Shown here piece after piece: positions 33,601-47,066 of a stretch of 64,000 nt of DNA. How positions within the stretch are numbered: the stretch's first letter is position 1; the number at the start of each line of letters is the position of its first letter. The notes under the pieces were generated by a model, which worked only from the letters and a program-made list of their open reading frames with translations, ran no database searches and was not told where the DNA came from. The stretch spans positions 33,195,688-33,259,687 of the forward strand of contig BSQZ01000001.1 of the NCBI GenBank assembly GCA_033239005.1, given 5' to 3'. Both the position numbers and the translations under genes were made by a program. The stretch is from Lamellibrachia satsuma (Eukaryota; Annelida; Polychaeta; Sabellida; Siboglinidae).

Positions 33601-35029
33601 TTATGTTAAAGGTGACTGCAACGTAACACACTCAAAAACTATATTTGGTGTTTCTGTCAGAATGGTTGGACTGTGCTGCAGAGAGAGGGCGCCACCCCAA
33701 GTAGCAGCGAGAACGACGAAGTTGCCCCAATGGTAATCGAGGGCGATGGACCTCGAGCAGGGAAAGATGGCGGCCGTTCCGATGGCGACCAGCACTACTG
33801 TGAGCGAAGTTAGTTCCCTTCCACTAGATGGCACATTTTTAGTAGGATCTTGTTTTAAAGAAACCTGTTCAGATACTTTCGTAGAAAATTATGGAAAATA
33901 AAATATCTTGGTATGACAACTGTCTCTATGACATTAAAATTCTTGTTGAGATTAGTTGCAATGCAGAAAAACAATTAATCACCAAAAAATGTTAATCTTA
34001 ACATTATTGTGTTGCAGCAGCATCTGTCATTCTTTTGCTGCTTATTGGCTATTGTAGTGCACATGATTTATGGGACATTTAACATTTGGAAAATATATAG
34101 AAACCAAGTTCCTTGAGGAGCCTTGTGTGAACGTTTTGTTAGATCATTTTATGCAGCTCTAGTGATTTATTAAAACAAACCAAGAGGTAAAAATTTGATT
34201 AAGTTATGCTATGACAAAGTTTCATCGGATATGTCTGCTCTTTTTGGATTGTATCAATTTTATGCAATATGTTGCTTGCATTTAAAATATAACCTGTGAT
34301 CTAAAACAATAATAATCACTAATCATTCAGAGGTGACTAGAACTAGAAATAAACATGTACTAAACACAAACCAACATATTGCTGATTATATCAGTTGGAT
34401 GGTACAAATGTAGTACTAAACACAAACCAACATATTGCTGATTGTATCAGTTGGATGGTACACATATAGTACTAAACACAAACCAACATATTGCTGATTG
34501 TATCAGTTGGATGGTACACATATAGTACTAAACACAAACCAACATATTGCTGATTGTATCAGTTGGATGGTACACATATAGTACTAAACACAAACCAACA
34601 TATTGCTGATTATATCAGTTGGATGGTACACATATAGTACTAAACACAAACCAACATATTGCTGATTGTATCAGTTGGATAGTACACGTGTAGTGCTAAA
34701 TACAAACCAACATAGTGCAGATTGTATCAGTTGGATGGTATGTCTAGGTATTTTCAAAACGTGTGTTATTTTAACTATTATTACCATAACAGCCCACATT
34801 ATTGGTTTAATAAAAGGGTTTAATGAAAGTTTGGGTGTTATTCTGTCTTGTCGTGAGAAGAAATAAGGGACACTGCGCTGTCATTTCAGAAATGCGCTTG
34901 GAGAAATCGTTGGAACAAATGAAGTCTATGGGATTCACAGACGAAGGTGGCTGGTTGTCACGCCTCCTGGAGGCCAAAGACGGAAACATAGCCCGCGTGC
35001 TTGAAGTCATTCAGCCAAGCAGGAAGTAG
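20894..35029 (+). CDS. SQSTM1: Sequestosome-1 / p62 selective-autophagy receptor, 7 coding exons
   Basis: Scaffold that polymerises through PB1, binds ubiquitin through UBA and tethers cargo to Atg8/LC3 on autophagosomes. Exons: 20894-21074, 29913-30008, 30881-31074, 31672-31987, 32666-33081, 33661-33808, 34890-35029. Phases join throughout and give about 496 residues (human 440). PB1 is residues 1-93: basic SLTVKAYL and EIRRFS cluster, then acidic [15 protein letters not shown] (OPCA). The ZZ zinc finger is 107-150 (CDGC, CAMC, CHQC, then two His). Exon 5 adds a Gly/Trp-rich tract (about 278-320) and a Cys-rich acidic segment. A LIR core WTVL is at 404-407. UBA is 452-496, with the signature [18 protein letters not shown] do not see a DPSTGE-like Keap1 motif. 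The order of domains is diagnostic of p62. Confidence 0.95.
21309..21520. repeat. Large near-perfect palindrome with (AT)n centre
   Basis: The left arm, from AGAGATAAACAAAATATT to the central AT tract, is the reverse complement of the right arm ending TTTGTTTATCTCT. One 2-nt indel is the only difference I see. Arms are about 90-100 bp. It lies in SQSTM1 intron 1. Confidence 0.9.
21366..21645. repeat. (AT)n tracts
   Basis: Several AT dinucleotide runs in and after the palindrome, ending in AATAATAATAAT. Confidence 0.95.
21775..23780. other. SQSTM1 intron 1 sequence, one hairpin only
   Basis: About 2 kb of AT-rich intronic sequence. Apart from the perfect hairpin at 23058-23103 I see no coding exon or transposon boundary. 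Confidence 0.4.
23058..23103. repeat. Perfect 22-bp-arm hairpin
   Basis: TTTATGGTTTATCTTCATTT plus TA on one arm is exactly mirrored after a GA dinucleotide. No mismatch in 22 bp. Confidence 0.9.
23780..24745. repeat. 27-bp satellite, about 35 copies
   Basis: Unit ACTGTATGAAACTCACACTT plus ACGTGAC, with a few recurrent variants (AAATC, AATTC, ACATG). Because 27 is a multiple of 3, long open frames exist on both strands. They are not genes. Confidence 0.97.
24785..25045. repeat. Imperfect tandem repeat with TATTGGCCCAAT motifs
   Basis: About three diverged copies of an 80-90 bp unit (GACAGCTATTATTGGCCCAA, CAATGGCA, GCCAATGC/CCGGT). Confidence 0.6.
25599..25889 (-). CDS. Unrecognised 96-residue open frame in SQSTM1 intron 1
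   Basis: Begins with an ATG in good context (CAAAATGG) and encodes a polar protein starting [13 protein letters not shown], ending in an Asp/Ser-rich tail. Codon composition is less AT-biased than its surroundings and there is no low complexity. I recognise no domain. It could be a small antisense gene, a first exon, or transposon-derived. Expression evidence would decide. Confidence 0.2.
   Translation of the reverse strand: MAPAKRVKRCDMSTSEFTTIDAFFVNVNKRSFPEIVHKQSESASFVTLVEIHNVDVPVASNRDATVLSPTTGTVQWLSAIVVNFEIESDSCSDSHT
26100..29036 (+). mobile_element. Decayed CR1-like non-LTR retrotransposon (ORF2 part)
   Basis: 5'-truncated element lying in SQSTM1 intron 1 in sense orientation. It has an APE-type endonuclease, then reverse transcriptase, then a C-terminal region and a short 3' tail shared with the fragments at 8395-8475 and 57295-57385. 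In-frame stops and frameshifts inactivate it. Confidence 0.92.
26112..28933 (+). pseudogene. LINE ORF2 (endonuclease-reverse transcriptase), broken
   Basis: Endonuclease block 26190-26850 has [14 protein letters not shown], the MGDFNHG catalytic motif and SDHNQI. The reverse transcriptase runs from about 27480 ([12 protein letters not shown]) through [23 protein letters not shown] and the FADDTKL active site at about 28157. Lesions: stop at 26487-26489, stop and frameshift at about 27079, a second shift near 27160, an in-frame TGA at 28020 and a frameshift near 28550. At the last, other copies in the window read ACCATATCGTAAG where this has ACCATTCGTAAG. CR1-like affiliation is inferred from motif style and from the ORF1 relic at 58-59 kb. 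Confidence 0.9.
29040..29900. other. SQSTM1 intron 1, 3' part, nothing seen
   Basis: AT-rich intronic sequence leading to the exon 2 acceptor (TTTGTCTTGCAG). No repeat or exon recognised. Confidence 0.4.
29913..30008 (+). CDS. SQSTM1: SQSTM1 exon 2: acidic half of PB1
   Basis: Encodes the OPCA-type acidic motif [15 protein letters not shown] and the final PB1 strand GVFRVHVI. It follows an 8.8-kb intron, which is why the PB1 domain looks broken at first sight. Confidence 0.93.
30881..31074 (+). CDS. SQSTM1: SQSTM1 exon 3: ZZ zinc finger
   Basis: Has the full set of ZZ ligands: CDGC, CAMC, CHQC and the His pair in GVHGDHD. In p62 this domain recognises N-degrons. Acceptor TCTGTTGCAG, donor GTGAGT. 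Confidence 0.95.
31672..31987 (+). CDS. SQSTM1: SQSTM1 exon 4: Pro/Gly-rich then charged linker
   Basis: Begins [17 protein letters not shown]. It contains a Gly/Pro stretch ([15 protein letters not shown]) and an Arg-rich helix-like segment ([15 protein letters not shown]), then acidic linker. Phases fit exons 3 and 5. Confidence 0.85.
32666..33081 (+). CDS. SQSTM1: SQSTM1 exon 5: Gly/Trp-rich tract and Cys-rich acidic segment
   Basis: About 139 codons. The first third is a Gly/Trp/Arg low-complexity tract (e.g. [26 protein letters not shown]), followed by HHHKKH, an acidic [11 protein letters not shown] block and a Cys-rich stretch ([20 protein letters not shown]). I know of no counterpart of this Gly/Trp tract in human p62. 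Donor AAG then GTAAGT. Confidence 0.88.
33310..33570 (-). mobile_element. LINE C-terminal remnant in SQSTM1 intron 5
   Basis: The minus strand contains decayed coding resembling the tail of RTE-type LINE ORFs ([19 protein letters not shown]). Frames are broken. It is antisense to the host gene. Confidence 0.45.
33661..33808 (+). CDS. SQSTM1: SQSTM1 exon 6: LIR motif exon
   Basis: Starts NGWTVLQ, carrying the W-x-x-L core of an LC3-interacting region, followed by a polar Ser/Asp/Gly-rich linker. The consensus-like donor GTGAGC at 33800 would create a TAA when joined to the last exon. The GTTAGT donor at 33809 keeps the frame (codon AAA), so I use it. Confidence 0.75.
34352..34740. repeat. 56-bp minisatellite in SQSTM1 intron 6
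   Basis: Seven units containing GTACTAAACACAAACCAACA and TGTATCAGTTGGATGG. Confidence 0.95.
34890..35029 (+). CDS. SQSTM1: SQSTM1 exon 7: UBA domain and stop
   Basis: Encodes [18 protein letters not shown] and [20 protein letters not shown], a p62-type ubiquitin-associated domain with the MGF loop, then TAG at 35027-35029. Confidence 0.96.
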
Positions 35030-35147
35030 AAAACTACTCAGCGAATACTGCTTACAGTGGAGAACTTTTAATGAGAAGCAACTGTGGAAAACTGCAAATG
35101 CCCTATCAATGAAATGTCATTGACACATCCATTATATAATGTAAGGC

Positions 35148-35153
35148 AATAAA
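35148..35153 (+). terminator. SQSTM1 polyadenylation signal
   Basis: AATAAA 119 nt after the stop codon, giving a compact 3'UTR ending near 35170. Confidence 0.7.
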
Positions 35154-35550
35154 AAATATTTCACTATTACATTTGTACGTACAGTGTAATGACGAAACAT
35201 TATTTAAAGTTAATATTATGCTTATGTATTTTGGTTCTTGCAAAGTAGTTGCAACACCAGAAGAGAGTGGGTTTGGCGACATGTCAGGTGACATAGGTCA
35301 AGTAACATAAAGTATTAGCGCTGTTTAATGTTAATTACCAATAACTAAGAACAAGAAAGTGACATTGTTCCAACTACGAACTTGCAGTGATGCTCAATTA
35401 TATAATGACATACGTCATTATACCAAACCAGGTATGGTGATTCATGATGATGCAAAACTACCACGGTGATTAGTCAGTTTGTAATATTAAATACCAAGAG
35501 TTTTTGTTTGAGTTTAGTGCTGGTGTATAACATTATAATGTAACAAACAA

Positions 35551-36211
35551 CCACTGGTGGTTGCACAGTTGACTGGTGGTTGCACAGTGCACTGGTGGTT
35601 GCACATTGGACTGGTGGTTGCACAGTGCACTGGTGGTTGCACATTGGACTGGTGGTTGCACAGTGCACTGGTGGTTGCACATTGGACTGGTGGTTGCACA
35701 TTGGACTGGTGGTTGCACAGTGCACTGGTGGTTGCACATTGGACTGGTGGTTGCACAGTGCACTGGTGGTTGCACATTGGACTGGTGGTTGCACAGTGCA
35801 CTGGTGGTTGCACATTGGACTGGTGGTTGCACATTGGACTGGTGGTTGCACAGTGCACTGGTGGTTGCACATTGGACTGGTGGTTGCACAGTGCACTGGT
35901 GGTTGCACATTGGACTGGTGGTTGCACAGTGCACTGGTGGTTGCACATTGGACTGGTGGTTGCACAGTGCACTGGTGGTTGCGCATTGGACTGGTGGTTA
36001 CACAGTTGACTAGTGGTTGCACAGTGCACTGATGGTTGCACAGTTGACTGGTGGTTGCACAGTTGACTGGTGGTTGTACTGTTGACTGGTGGTTTCACAG
36101 TTGACTGATTGTTGCACAGTTGACTGATGGTTGCATAGTTGACTGGTGGTTGCACAGTTGACTGGTGGTTGCATAGTTTACTGGTGGTTGCACAGTTGAC
36201 TGGTGGTTGCT
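35551..36211. repeat. 19-21-bp satellite with alternating higher-order pattern
   Basis: Core ACTGGTGGTTGCACA, with alternate units ending GTGC and TTGG so that a two-unit period is maintained over most of the array. It starts about 380 bp after the SQSTM1 polyadenylation signal. Open frames on both strands are repeat artefacts. Confidence 0.95.
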
Positions 36212-36299
36212 GCAAAAAGAGAACATAATGTTACAATCATTAGTATTATTGTATAAGTTGTATATGTTGTGTATATATTCAGTCGTGTTCACCGGTTAT

Positions 36300-37340
36300 T
36301 GCTCACACACAGCGCATTGTACAGGTTAGGGCAACAACTAACGTGTCTGATTACTATCGTCGCCTTGGGTTTCCTTCAGGAGGCAACCTTTACCCAACCT
36401 AAGCTTGGATGGTTCTGGCGTCGTTATATTTGCCCGAAAAATATTACATTGAAGCACGAGCATTAACATTCCAGAAAAAAAGTTCAGAACTTTTATTTAG
36501 AATCACACGATCGTTTGGAACTAAAATGAATTATCGCTAAGGAATTATTTCTTTTTTATAATAATGTAGATGCCCCGCATATCGAAGAACAAATTCTACA
36601 CAGAAGAGTTAGGACAGAGGGACTATTCTGACGTCACAATCTACGTTAGACAAAGATTTTTGAAACCGTTCCATTTGGGATATTGTACCGTAAAATTGTA
36701 CCGTAAAATGTATTATAATTATTAATCGCAAGGTAATAGATTTGTATTACTGAAGCATTATGAAATTGTCTGCTTGTATGTAGAGTCGTGGTGGAAAGAT
36801 CGGCACAGGTGTTTTGGCCAATATGTCAATAATAATGTTACAAGTAAGATGTTAAATTTCATGGATACATTATATCACATTTGTATTTATGTTCGAAGTG
36901 TTAGGCTCTTTCGCATGTTCTATAGCGATATTTTAATGTAAGTTGTGATTAAAATATGCATGGAAGCTATTTTTGTTTATGAACCATAATTATAAAGTTT
37001 CGACGCTCTCTTCTTTTCTTTAATTCTCCCTTCTGGGCGCGGGCGCCGAAGAGTCGACTCTTACAAAGTTGTAGACTATACTTTCGTTCAATGCGCTCGC
37101 CAGGTCTATAATATTTTAACATACATCATTGTAAGTTAAGTCTCCGACTCTGACTGTTGTCTAAATCGCTGGTAAAACAATTGAAATATTAATATCGGTT
37201 CCAGCAAAGCATTCAATATATACCGCGACCCTCTAACAATCAGAGCGTGTTTCACTTTGCCCATGGCAGACCTGTTAACTCAAACACAATTTTAAGCTTC
37301 TATTAAAGCATCCAGCAATGCTGCAATTGCTGCACGAAAG
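36300..37340. other. Intergenic, nothing seen
   Basis: No gene, repeat array or transposon end recognised. Confidence 0.35.
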
Positions 37341-37399
37341 GTGTTCTTATACTTCCACCATGAAAATCCCACCGCTGCCTATAGTGAGGTACTCCTTCA

Positions 37400-37545
37400 T
37401 ACGGCTGAGTGAACTGTAGCAACGCTGTGTGAACGAAATCGCCCACATTTCCAAACTGCTGCAAGAAGCTTCGAACGTGGCTTCTCTCGATCGAGAGTCT
37501 GATATTCTAACCACAACACCACACCACCACAACACGGACTAACAT
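37400..37545 (-). repeat. tRNA-derived SINE
   Basis: Minus strand reads GTGTTGTGGTTAGAATATCA (A-box region), GACTCTCGATCGAGAG, then ACGTTCGAAGCTTC (B-box GTTCGA). The head is followed by a non-tRNA body toward 37340. Confidence 0.5.
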
Positions 37546-38094
37546 GAACTAGCTCTTTTTATACCCTTTACATAACACAGCCTACCCAAGTTCACCACGC
37601 GCTACCGGAATTGTTACTGACAATACGCACGTCGGACTGACGTCTGTATATGGGCACGGACCACAGTCAGAATCCAGATAGAGTTCCTAGGAAAAAATTA
37701 ATTGTGTAGTGTATTTGTGAGAGCAGAAATTGTGTGAATGAGTGAGTGGAATGTTTTTGTGCTCGCTAACATCTGAACTTTGAAATGATGCCATCTGTCA
37801 ATTGGTATACCTGTTACGTAAGGACACAGTGGCCATTAGGCAGGATGTACTCATATTTTGGAAACCGGGGAATTTCATGGCAGAAATGCAGAGGGGTCAC
37901 GCGTTGACGCAATTTGTGCGAAAAGGATGTATGTAATTTTCACGTATTTTACACTGCAGTTGTCTTAGTGGGTCTGTAATATGCTGTGAAAGTTTAAAAA
38001 AACGTAGGATAAATTTTCCATGTAGGCATAACAACGTTATAACGGTCGCCTATGGGAAAACTGTCTGTGGTCTGTGCCCAAGTCTAGGGTTCAC

Positions 38095-38318
38095 TAGTAA
38101 TGCAGAGGAGAACAACTAAAATGATTCCAGAACCGAGATACCTTAGTTATGAAGAAAGCCTAAAAGAATGTGGTTTAACAACCCTAGAGGCAAGGAGGTT
38201 AAGAGGAGATCATATATGTATCTTTCGTAAATCATAAAATCATGACCAATATATATATATATATATATATATATAGCTGGAGATCATATCGTAAGAAGGA
38301 TATATATATTATATCCTT

Positions 38319-38357
<39 letters not shown>

Positions 38358-38418
38358 TTCTTACGATATAAGATGGATATATATATATATATATCCTTCT
38401 TACGATATGGTCTCCAAG

Positions 38419-38493
<75 letters not shown>

Positions 38494-38940
38494 GATTTTA
38501 TGATTTACTTAAAATATATATATATATATATATATGATCTCCTCTTAACCTCCTCTATATATATCATAAAATCATAACCAATATATATATATATATATAT
38601 ATATGATCTCCTCTTAACCTCCTTGTCTCTAGGGTTGTTAAACCACATTTTTGTAGGCTTTCTTCATAACTAAGGTCTCTCAGTTCTGGATCATTTTAGT
38701 TGCTCTCCTCCGCATTCGTTCAAGCGTATCTATATCCTTCTTACGATATGGTCTCCAAGCTTGCACACATTATTATAAATGAAAGTGACATCTATGAGGT
38801 TATCAAACTGAAGTTTTTGGAGACCATATCGTAAGAAGGGTATGAAAATATTGATAGAATGGGTATGAAAATATTGATAGAATGGGTATGAAAATATTGA
38901 TGGAACTATTTGTTTCTCATTCAAGATTCAAGAAAGATAG
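38095..38940. mobile_element. Scrambled CR1-like LINE fragments interleaved with (AT)n
   Basis: Plus-oriented LINE 3' coding at 38103-38215 (AACTAAAATGATTCCAGAAC to AGGAGGTTAAGAGG). A longer minus-oriented copy of the same segment is at 38605-38760, with short snippets of ACCATATCGTAAGAAGGAT in both orientations at 38285, 38358, 38392 and 38822, separated by (AT)n tracts. The arrangement needs several inversions or template switches. Confidence 0.8.
38249..38603. repeat. (AT)n microsatellites
   Basis: At least five AT tracts separated by LINE snippets. Confidence 0.95.
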
Positions 38941-39115
38941 TAGAAGTTGAGGACGTTTCGCCTCCATTTAGTGTCATGTTGGGCCATGGCTTATATTTTT
39001 TATTTTAACAAGATTTTGGAATTGTCGGTACCTGATTATTAACCGCTGAGCTCACTAAAATAATTTAATGTGGGCGCGCTTTCACACGCTTGGTTGCCTG
39101 TCTCTGTGTTATTCG

Positions 39116-39256
39116 CTAGGTGGGGTAACTGTTTGACTCGGTAAGAATCTAAAAGACAACTGGAAACTGTCTGATCCACTAGGTGGGGTAACTGTTTAAC
39201 TCATTGACTGGACAATTGGAAACCGTCTAATCCCGCTAGGTGGGGTAACTCTTTTG
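39116..39256. repeat. Three-copy GCTAGGTGGGGTAACT repeat
   Basis: CACTAGGTGGGGTAACTGTTT-like blocks recur about every 60 bp, with diverged spacers (ACTGGAAACTGTCT, ATTGGAAACCGTCT). Confidence 0.7.
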
Positions 39257-39259
39257 GAC

Positions 39260-40930
39260 TTTGGATTGAGAATGTCATTGGATATTGTCATACGCAATGT
39301 GTTGGCAACTTTATTTGCATACAATGACATATTGACATTATAATCAAACATTAACTTCATGATAATAACTCTCACGAGATGCAATCAATGTATCCCGATT
39401 TGCACAGCGAGCTCATTTTGAGCATGCGCAGCAAAACCCAACTACATACTCCAACAACATACTCCAACAGAGGGTTGCTTTGTTGTAGGGACGTACGTAG
39501 TAGTCACGAAATATTTAATCAATATAAACTGGAATCGCCCTGGTCTGTTGCTGGCGAGTGGTCAGTTGTTATAAGTGGAGATTCTCACAAAGTTCAGAAA
39601 TATTTCGGTGGGCAGTGCCTCCTAGCGGCATCTCATCGGAATCATTCTGAACACGCTGTTTATTCGGGGGTGACATCATGCTAGGAGACCACTCAAGATG
39701 GGATTTGACCTTCGCGTCGACACATTGTAAATTAGCATGTTATATAGAAACTATATTATTTGTGACCAGAAAATAAATTGTTAACAAATAAAAAATCCCA
39801 ATCTTTCCCCCCCACGTGGTGCCTTGGGGTGGTAGCCTCATCACTTAAGATCTCTCTTAACACTGCCTCTCCATCTTAATGTCGTCATTCCTCTTCTACC
39901 ACCCTCCTGTGTCATCTAAGCCCTCTTTATATTAATACTCAATATAATAATATAACTGCAATCAGCGACTACAATGTATAGTGCCCCACCCACTGAACAC
40001 TGTTGTGCCCAACACATCGCATGCATAACCCCTGAAAGCTGTTCGTCAACACATAGTGAAATAAAGGGTGCAAGTAATTATCTAATTCCATTCAACGTTA
40101 TTGCCTCGACAATACACGTTCCACAGTTGCCTGTTTTGATGCATACCCAAGCACCCTTGATGCCCTCCTTGCCTCGCATCCTGCCTACGGGCCTGACAGG
40201 GGGACGGTACCCAATATCCCCCTAGATACACCACTCTATGAAATGTGCACTATTCTGGACTTTAGGAAAGGACGTGTTTGCAAACTGGAAATTTTCAGCA
40301 TGTAGATCGGAAATATGATTTTAATTTCTGAGCCTAGAGATGAACACTGTGATTTCAATCAGTGACGTCCAGATCGGTCACATACGTAATTAAATTAGAA
40401 TAACTTTTTTTTATGCTCAATAGTAATATGGATAAGAAAAGGGCAGCTAGACCCCGAGAGAGATGTTGACCGGAATGACAGTCACTGACCCGAATGACTG
40501 TGACTGACCCGAATTACGGCATGTGACAAGAATGACTAACGGCTGCACACAGTGGACATTGTTTTCAGTACGCACTGAGCTAGCGCTGCTGGTGGCATTT
40601 TTTGCTGGCGTCACTCACGACATTCCTCACCACGTGCGGGAGTGTGGCCTTTTATGAGAGGAGCTTCTCGAAACTGGAGTTCATCAAGACGTAGGCCTAC
40701 CTTCGGTCAAGTATAGGACAAAGGCAGTCTGGTGCTCATGTCGATCGAGCGAGAGCTTACTGATGTAATTGACCTCGACTCCGTGATCGGGTAGTAATTC
40801 GCTGCATTCAAAACCCTAAATAGTTGGCTATATGAGGAGATGAAGGAGTTTCTGTGCTAGTGACCGAAACATCATCCCTTGTTTTTCTTGTTTTTGCTGG
40901 AGATGTTGTGAATTTCGGGTTGAAGTGTGG
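39260..40930. other. Intergenic, nothing firm
   Basis: Short open frames but no conserved segment or transposon end that I recognise. Confidence 0.35.
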
Positions 40931-41077
40931 CGACGCGGAATCATTATCTATATATTGGTAGCTGTGATGTCGGAGCAATGTTAAAACATTATACCCAGGC
41001 ACCCTTAGGAGCACTCCTTTGTTCGTCACTTTTGCGAGAGTCTGGATACGCCATTGGTAGCTTCAATAACCCAGCAC

Positions 41078-41232
41078 ACCCACGAACGCACGCACGCACG
41101 CACGCACGCACGCACAAGCGCAGACCCCCCACACACACACACTACGCACGCACGCGCACGAACACAAACACACACACACGCACGCACGCACACGCACACG
41201 CACAAACACACACACACACAAACACACACACA

Positions 41233-41285
<53 letters not shown>
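41078..41285. repeat. (CACG)n and (CA)n microsatellite, left arm
   Basis: ACGC/CA-rich tract in the left arm of the inverted duplication. Confidence 0.95.
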
Positions 41286-41287
<2 letters not shown>

Positions 41288-41327
41288 CAAAACACTCGTA
41301 ACACTGCAGTGTAAATACACGTCAAGG

Positions 41328-41333
41328 TTTATT
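41328..41333 (-). terminator. Polyadenylation signal for the Cys-rich peptide gene
   Basis: AATAAA on the minus strand 68 nt after the TAA stop at 41401-41403. It lies inside the left arm of the inverted duplication. Confidence 0.5.
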
Positions 41334-41400
41334 AAATAGAAATGTTCTATTTTTCAAGATGCATCCACATCTGAACATAATCCGTTGACGATTTCACACA

Positions 41401-44597
<3,197 letters not shown>

Positions 44598-44670
44598 GGT
44601 TCTCGGCAGGACGAACAAGCACAGACCAACAGCAAAGCTTGTTGTTGTGTTCCGGCCCTGTAGAGACTGC

Positions 44671-44680
44671 GTCTTTTATA
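44671..44680 (-). promoter_or_regulatory. TATA box of the Cys-rich peptide candidate
   Basis: TATAAAAGAC on the minus strand, about 75 nt before the ATG, so a start site near 44650 with a short leader. It is unlikely to occur by chance exactly in front of a signal-peptide exon. Confidence 0.55.
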
Positions 44681-45330
44681 GGAGAGTCGTGTATGCGATA
44701 GGGAGGGGGTTCGTCTGGAGACGGGTGTGACGTCGCACGACGTGGCAAGGGGCATGGTGAAGCGCCACGTACGTAAACACATTGATGAATAGTAAAAACC
44801 ACATTGGTGACATACATCTCTAAAGACGTATGTTTTTATAAAGCGCGGTATCCTGTCGATGCCATATGTGTACTCATACCCACAGTATCGCAGTCCCCCG
44901 AACCTATTACACTTCACTCCAAGCAGATCTGTTCATTGCAACACCAATTCGACTTGTTTGAGAAGCATTCAGTCACGTCGTAATTTGTGCGCGAAAGCTT
45001 TTTCATTCACGCAATTCATCCACTGTATACAACCAGATAGGAGATACTGGGGGGGGGCATGCTTGGATACTGAGGAGGGGGCATGCTTTACCTTTTGAGC
45101 CATATCATCTTGCTGCTTGATATGAGATTTGGGTACACATCAAAGCTAGTAGCATTAGTCATACAGTCAACATGTAAACACACATGAATCAAAACAAAAT
45201 AATTGTACACATACACATGACTTTTTCATCACAACGTGGCCCAATCCTCCCCACTTTGTGGAGAACTAGGCCATCCATTTGGAATCATAAAAGTAAAAGA
45301 AACAAACGTGTCAGAATCAAAACGTCATTT

Positions 45331-45506
45331 GTGGAACATATTGTTCTACACATGTCAGGGAATGTTTCTTTCTCATCAGATTGTTCTACACATGTCAGGG
45401 GAATGTTTCTTTCTCATCCGATTGTTCTACACATGTCAGGGGAATGTTTCTTTCTCATCAGATTGTTCTACACATGTCAGGGGAATGTTTCTTTCTCATC
45501 AGATTG
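45331..45506. repeat. 41-bp minisatellite, four copies
   Basis: Unit with TTGTTCTACACATGTCAGGG and TTTCTTTCTCATC. The 182-codon open frame through it is not gene-like. Confidence 0.93.
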
Positions 45507-45799
45507 GCCTACGAAACTTAAAACATTCAATATGGAACTCTTGCATGTAACGTTGCAGCAAAACGTGTTGTCAATCCAAGTAGGAGGTGTACTGGTGTCA
45601 TTCATTGGGCAAAATGGCAAGCAAGTTTTCGAATTGAGTCAGTTGAGTCAGGACTCGGCGAACAACCTTGTATTGTCATCATTTGGTGCCACGCCTGTTG
45701 CCCCAAGCCATCTCCTTTTGTTACACGACTGACAGTGGAATGATTGACAGTGGAATACCTAATTTCGCTGCCTCTTTCTCTTACACTTTCTCGGCCATT

Positions 45800-45905
45800 T
45801 AAAACACTGTTAGTAGTTCTAAACGTATCACCAGAAGACTTACCAACATTTAAAACACCGGTAGTCGTTCTAAACGTATCACCAGAAGACTTACCAACAT
45901 TGTCT
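45800..45905. repeat. 51-bp direct duplication
   Basis: Two copies of a unit containing TTCTAAACGTATCACCAGAA and ACTTACCAACATT. Confidence 0.85.
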
Positions 45906-45909
45906 CGAA

Positions 45910-46790
45910 AAGCATAACTGATTCTCGCTCTCTCTTGAATAAATGATCACTAAAGAATATTTATATCAAAGAGGTCGAGTTCAGTTGAACATTTTCCTAC
46001 TACGTAAAATACAGCGCTCGTTCACTTTTCAAGAAATTCCAGCTCTGCAGATACCCACGACATGGGTATAGTGAACAAGACTTAACAAGATTGCCGTCCA
46101 ATGCAAAATGCCCAAATGGAGAACAGTGGCTAGTAAATAATAGCAATAACAATAATATGATGAACTATGGAGACTCAATATAATACGATATGTTTAGAAA
46201 TTATAGTTAGTCTGTAGACAATTGGCAAATATTTCGAGAAATGTAAACTAAATGTCAAACCAACACAACGGTCGCTACCGCTGTTAGGTAGCTCTATGGA
46301 AACATTTGTGTGGAATTTGTGAAACAGCATCGACTGTTGATGGATATGTTATTGCAAGAAACACGTCTCGTCCCACCGGTGAAACGCTGCAGGATACAGC
46401 CGGGATATTGTTATGCTGGCTGACATTGTGTCATTAATAGTCGCGTATATTATACACACACTCACATAGCGGTACACGCAAATCATAAGATGTATTAATA
46501 AAACGTGTCATTGCGAAAGATCAAAGATCTTCGACAATACATCTTCTATTGTTTAAACGCAACCTCTACTATCCTATTCAGACACCCGTAACGCTAACCA
46601 CAGTTCGCTTCTTCCATCCATCAACCTATATCTCTATACCGTGACACGTGTGTTATTAATTATTATTAAAACACCCCGACGTCTACGACATTATTGCAAT
46701 GAGCACGTAAGCATATTACACATTTCCGAGATAAATGGAATCACTTGAGATACATAATGCAGTATTTGACAGTTACATTAAATGGTACCT
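45910..46790. other. Intergenic, nothing seen
   Basis: No coding or repeat feature recognised. Confidence 0.35.
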
Positions 46791-46799
46791 TTGCGAAAT

Positions 46800-47066
46800 G
46801 CATCGGCCGTGAATCGTACGAGACGGTGTCGGAGTAACACAATTAATCGGACATTTATTTGTGCTACATTGGCCGTGAATCGTACGAGGCGGTGTTGGAG
46901 TAGCACAATAAATCGGACATTTATTTGTGCTACATCGGCAGTGAATCGTACGAGGCGGTGTTGGAGCAGCACAATAAATCGGACATTTATTTGTGCTACA
47001 TCGGCCGTGAATCGTACGAGGCTGTGTTGGAGTAGCACAATTAATCTGACATTTATTTGTGCTACT
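46800..47066. repeat. 66-bp minisatellite, four copies
   Basis: Unit with GGCCGTGAATCGTACGAGGC and CGGACATTTATTTGTGCTAC. 66 is a multiple of 3, hence open frames on both strands. Confidence 0.95.

Noticed and set aside
35474..36215. Frames of 137-233 codons rich in His, Cys, Gln or Trp
   Set aside because: Artefacts of the alternating repeat array.
37347..37535. 62-codon frame
   Set aside because: Overlaps the tRNA-derived SINE; no gene-like features.
45184..45732. 182-codon plus-strand frame
   Set aside because: Runs through a 41-bp minisatellite and AT-rich flank; several frames are open and nothing is conserved.
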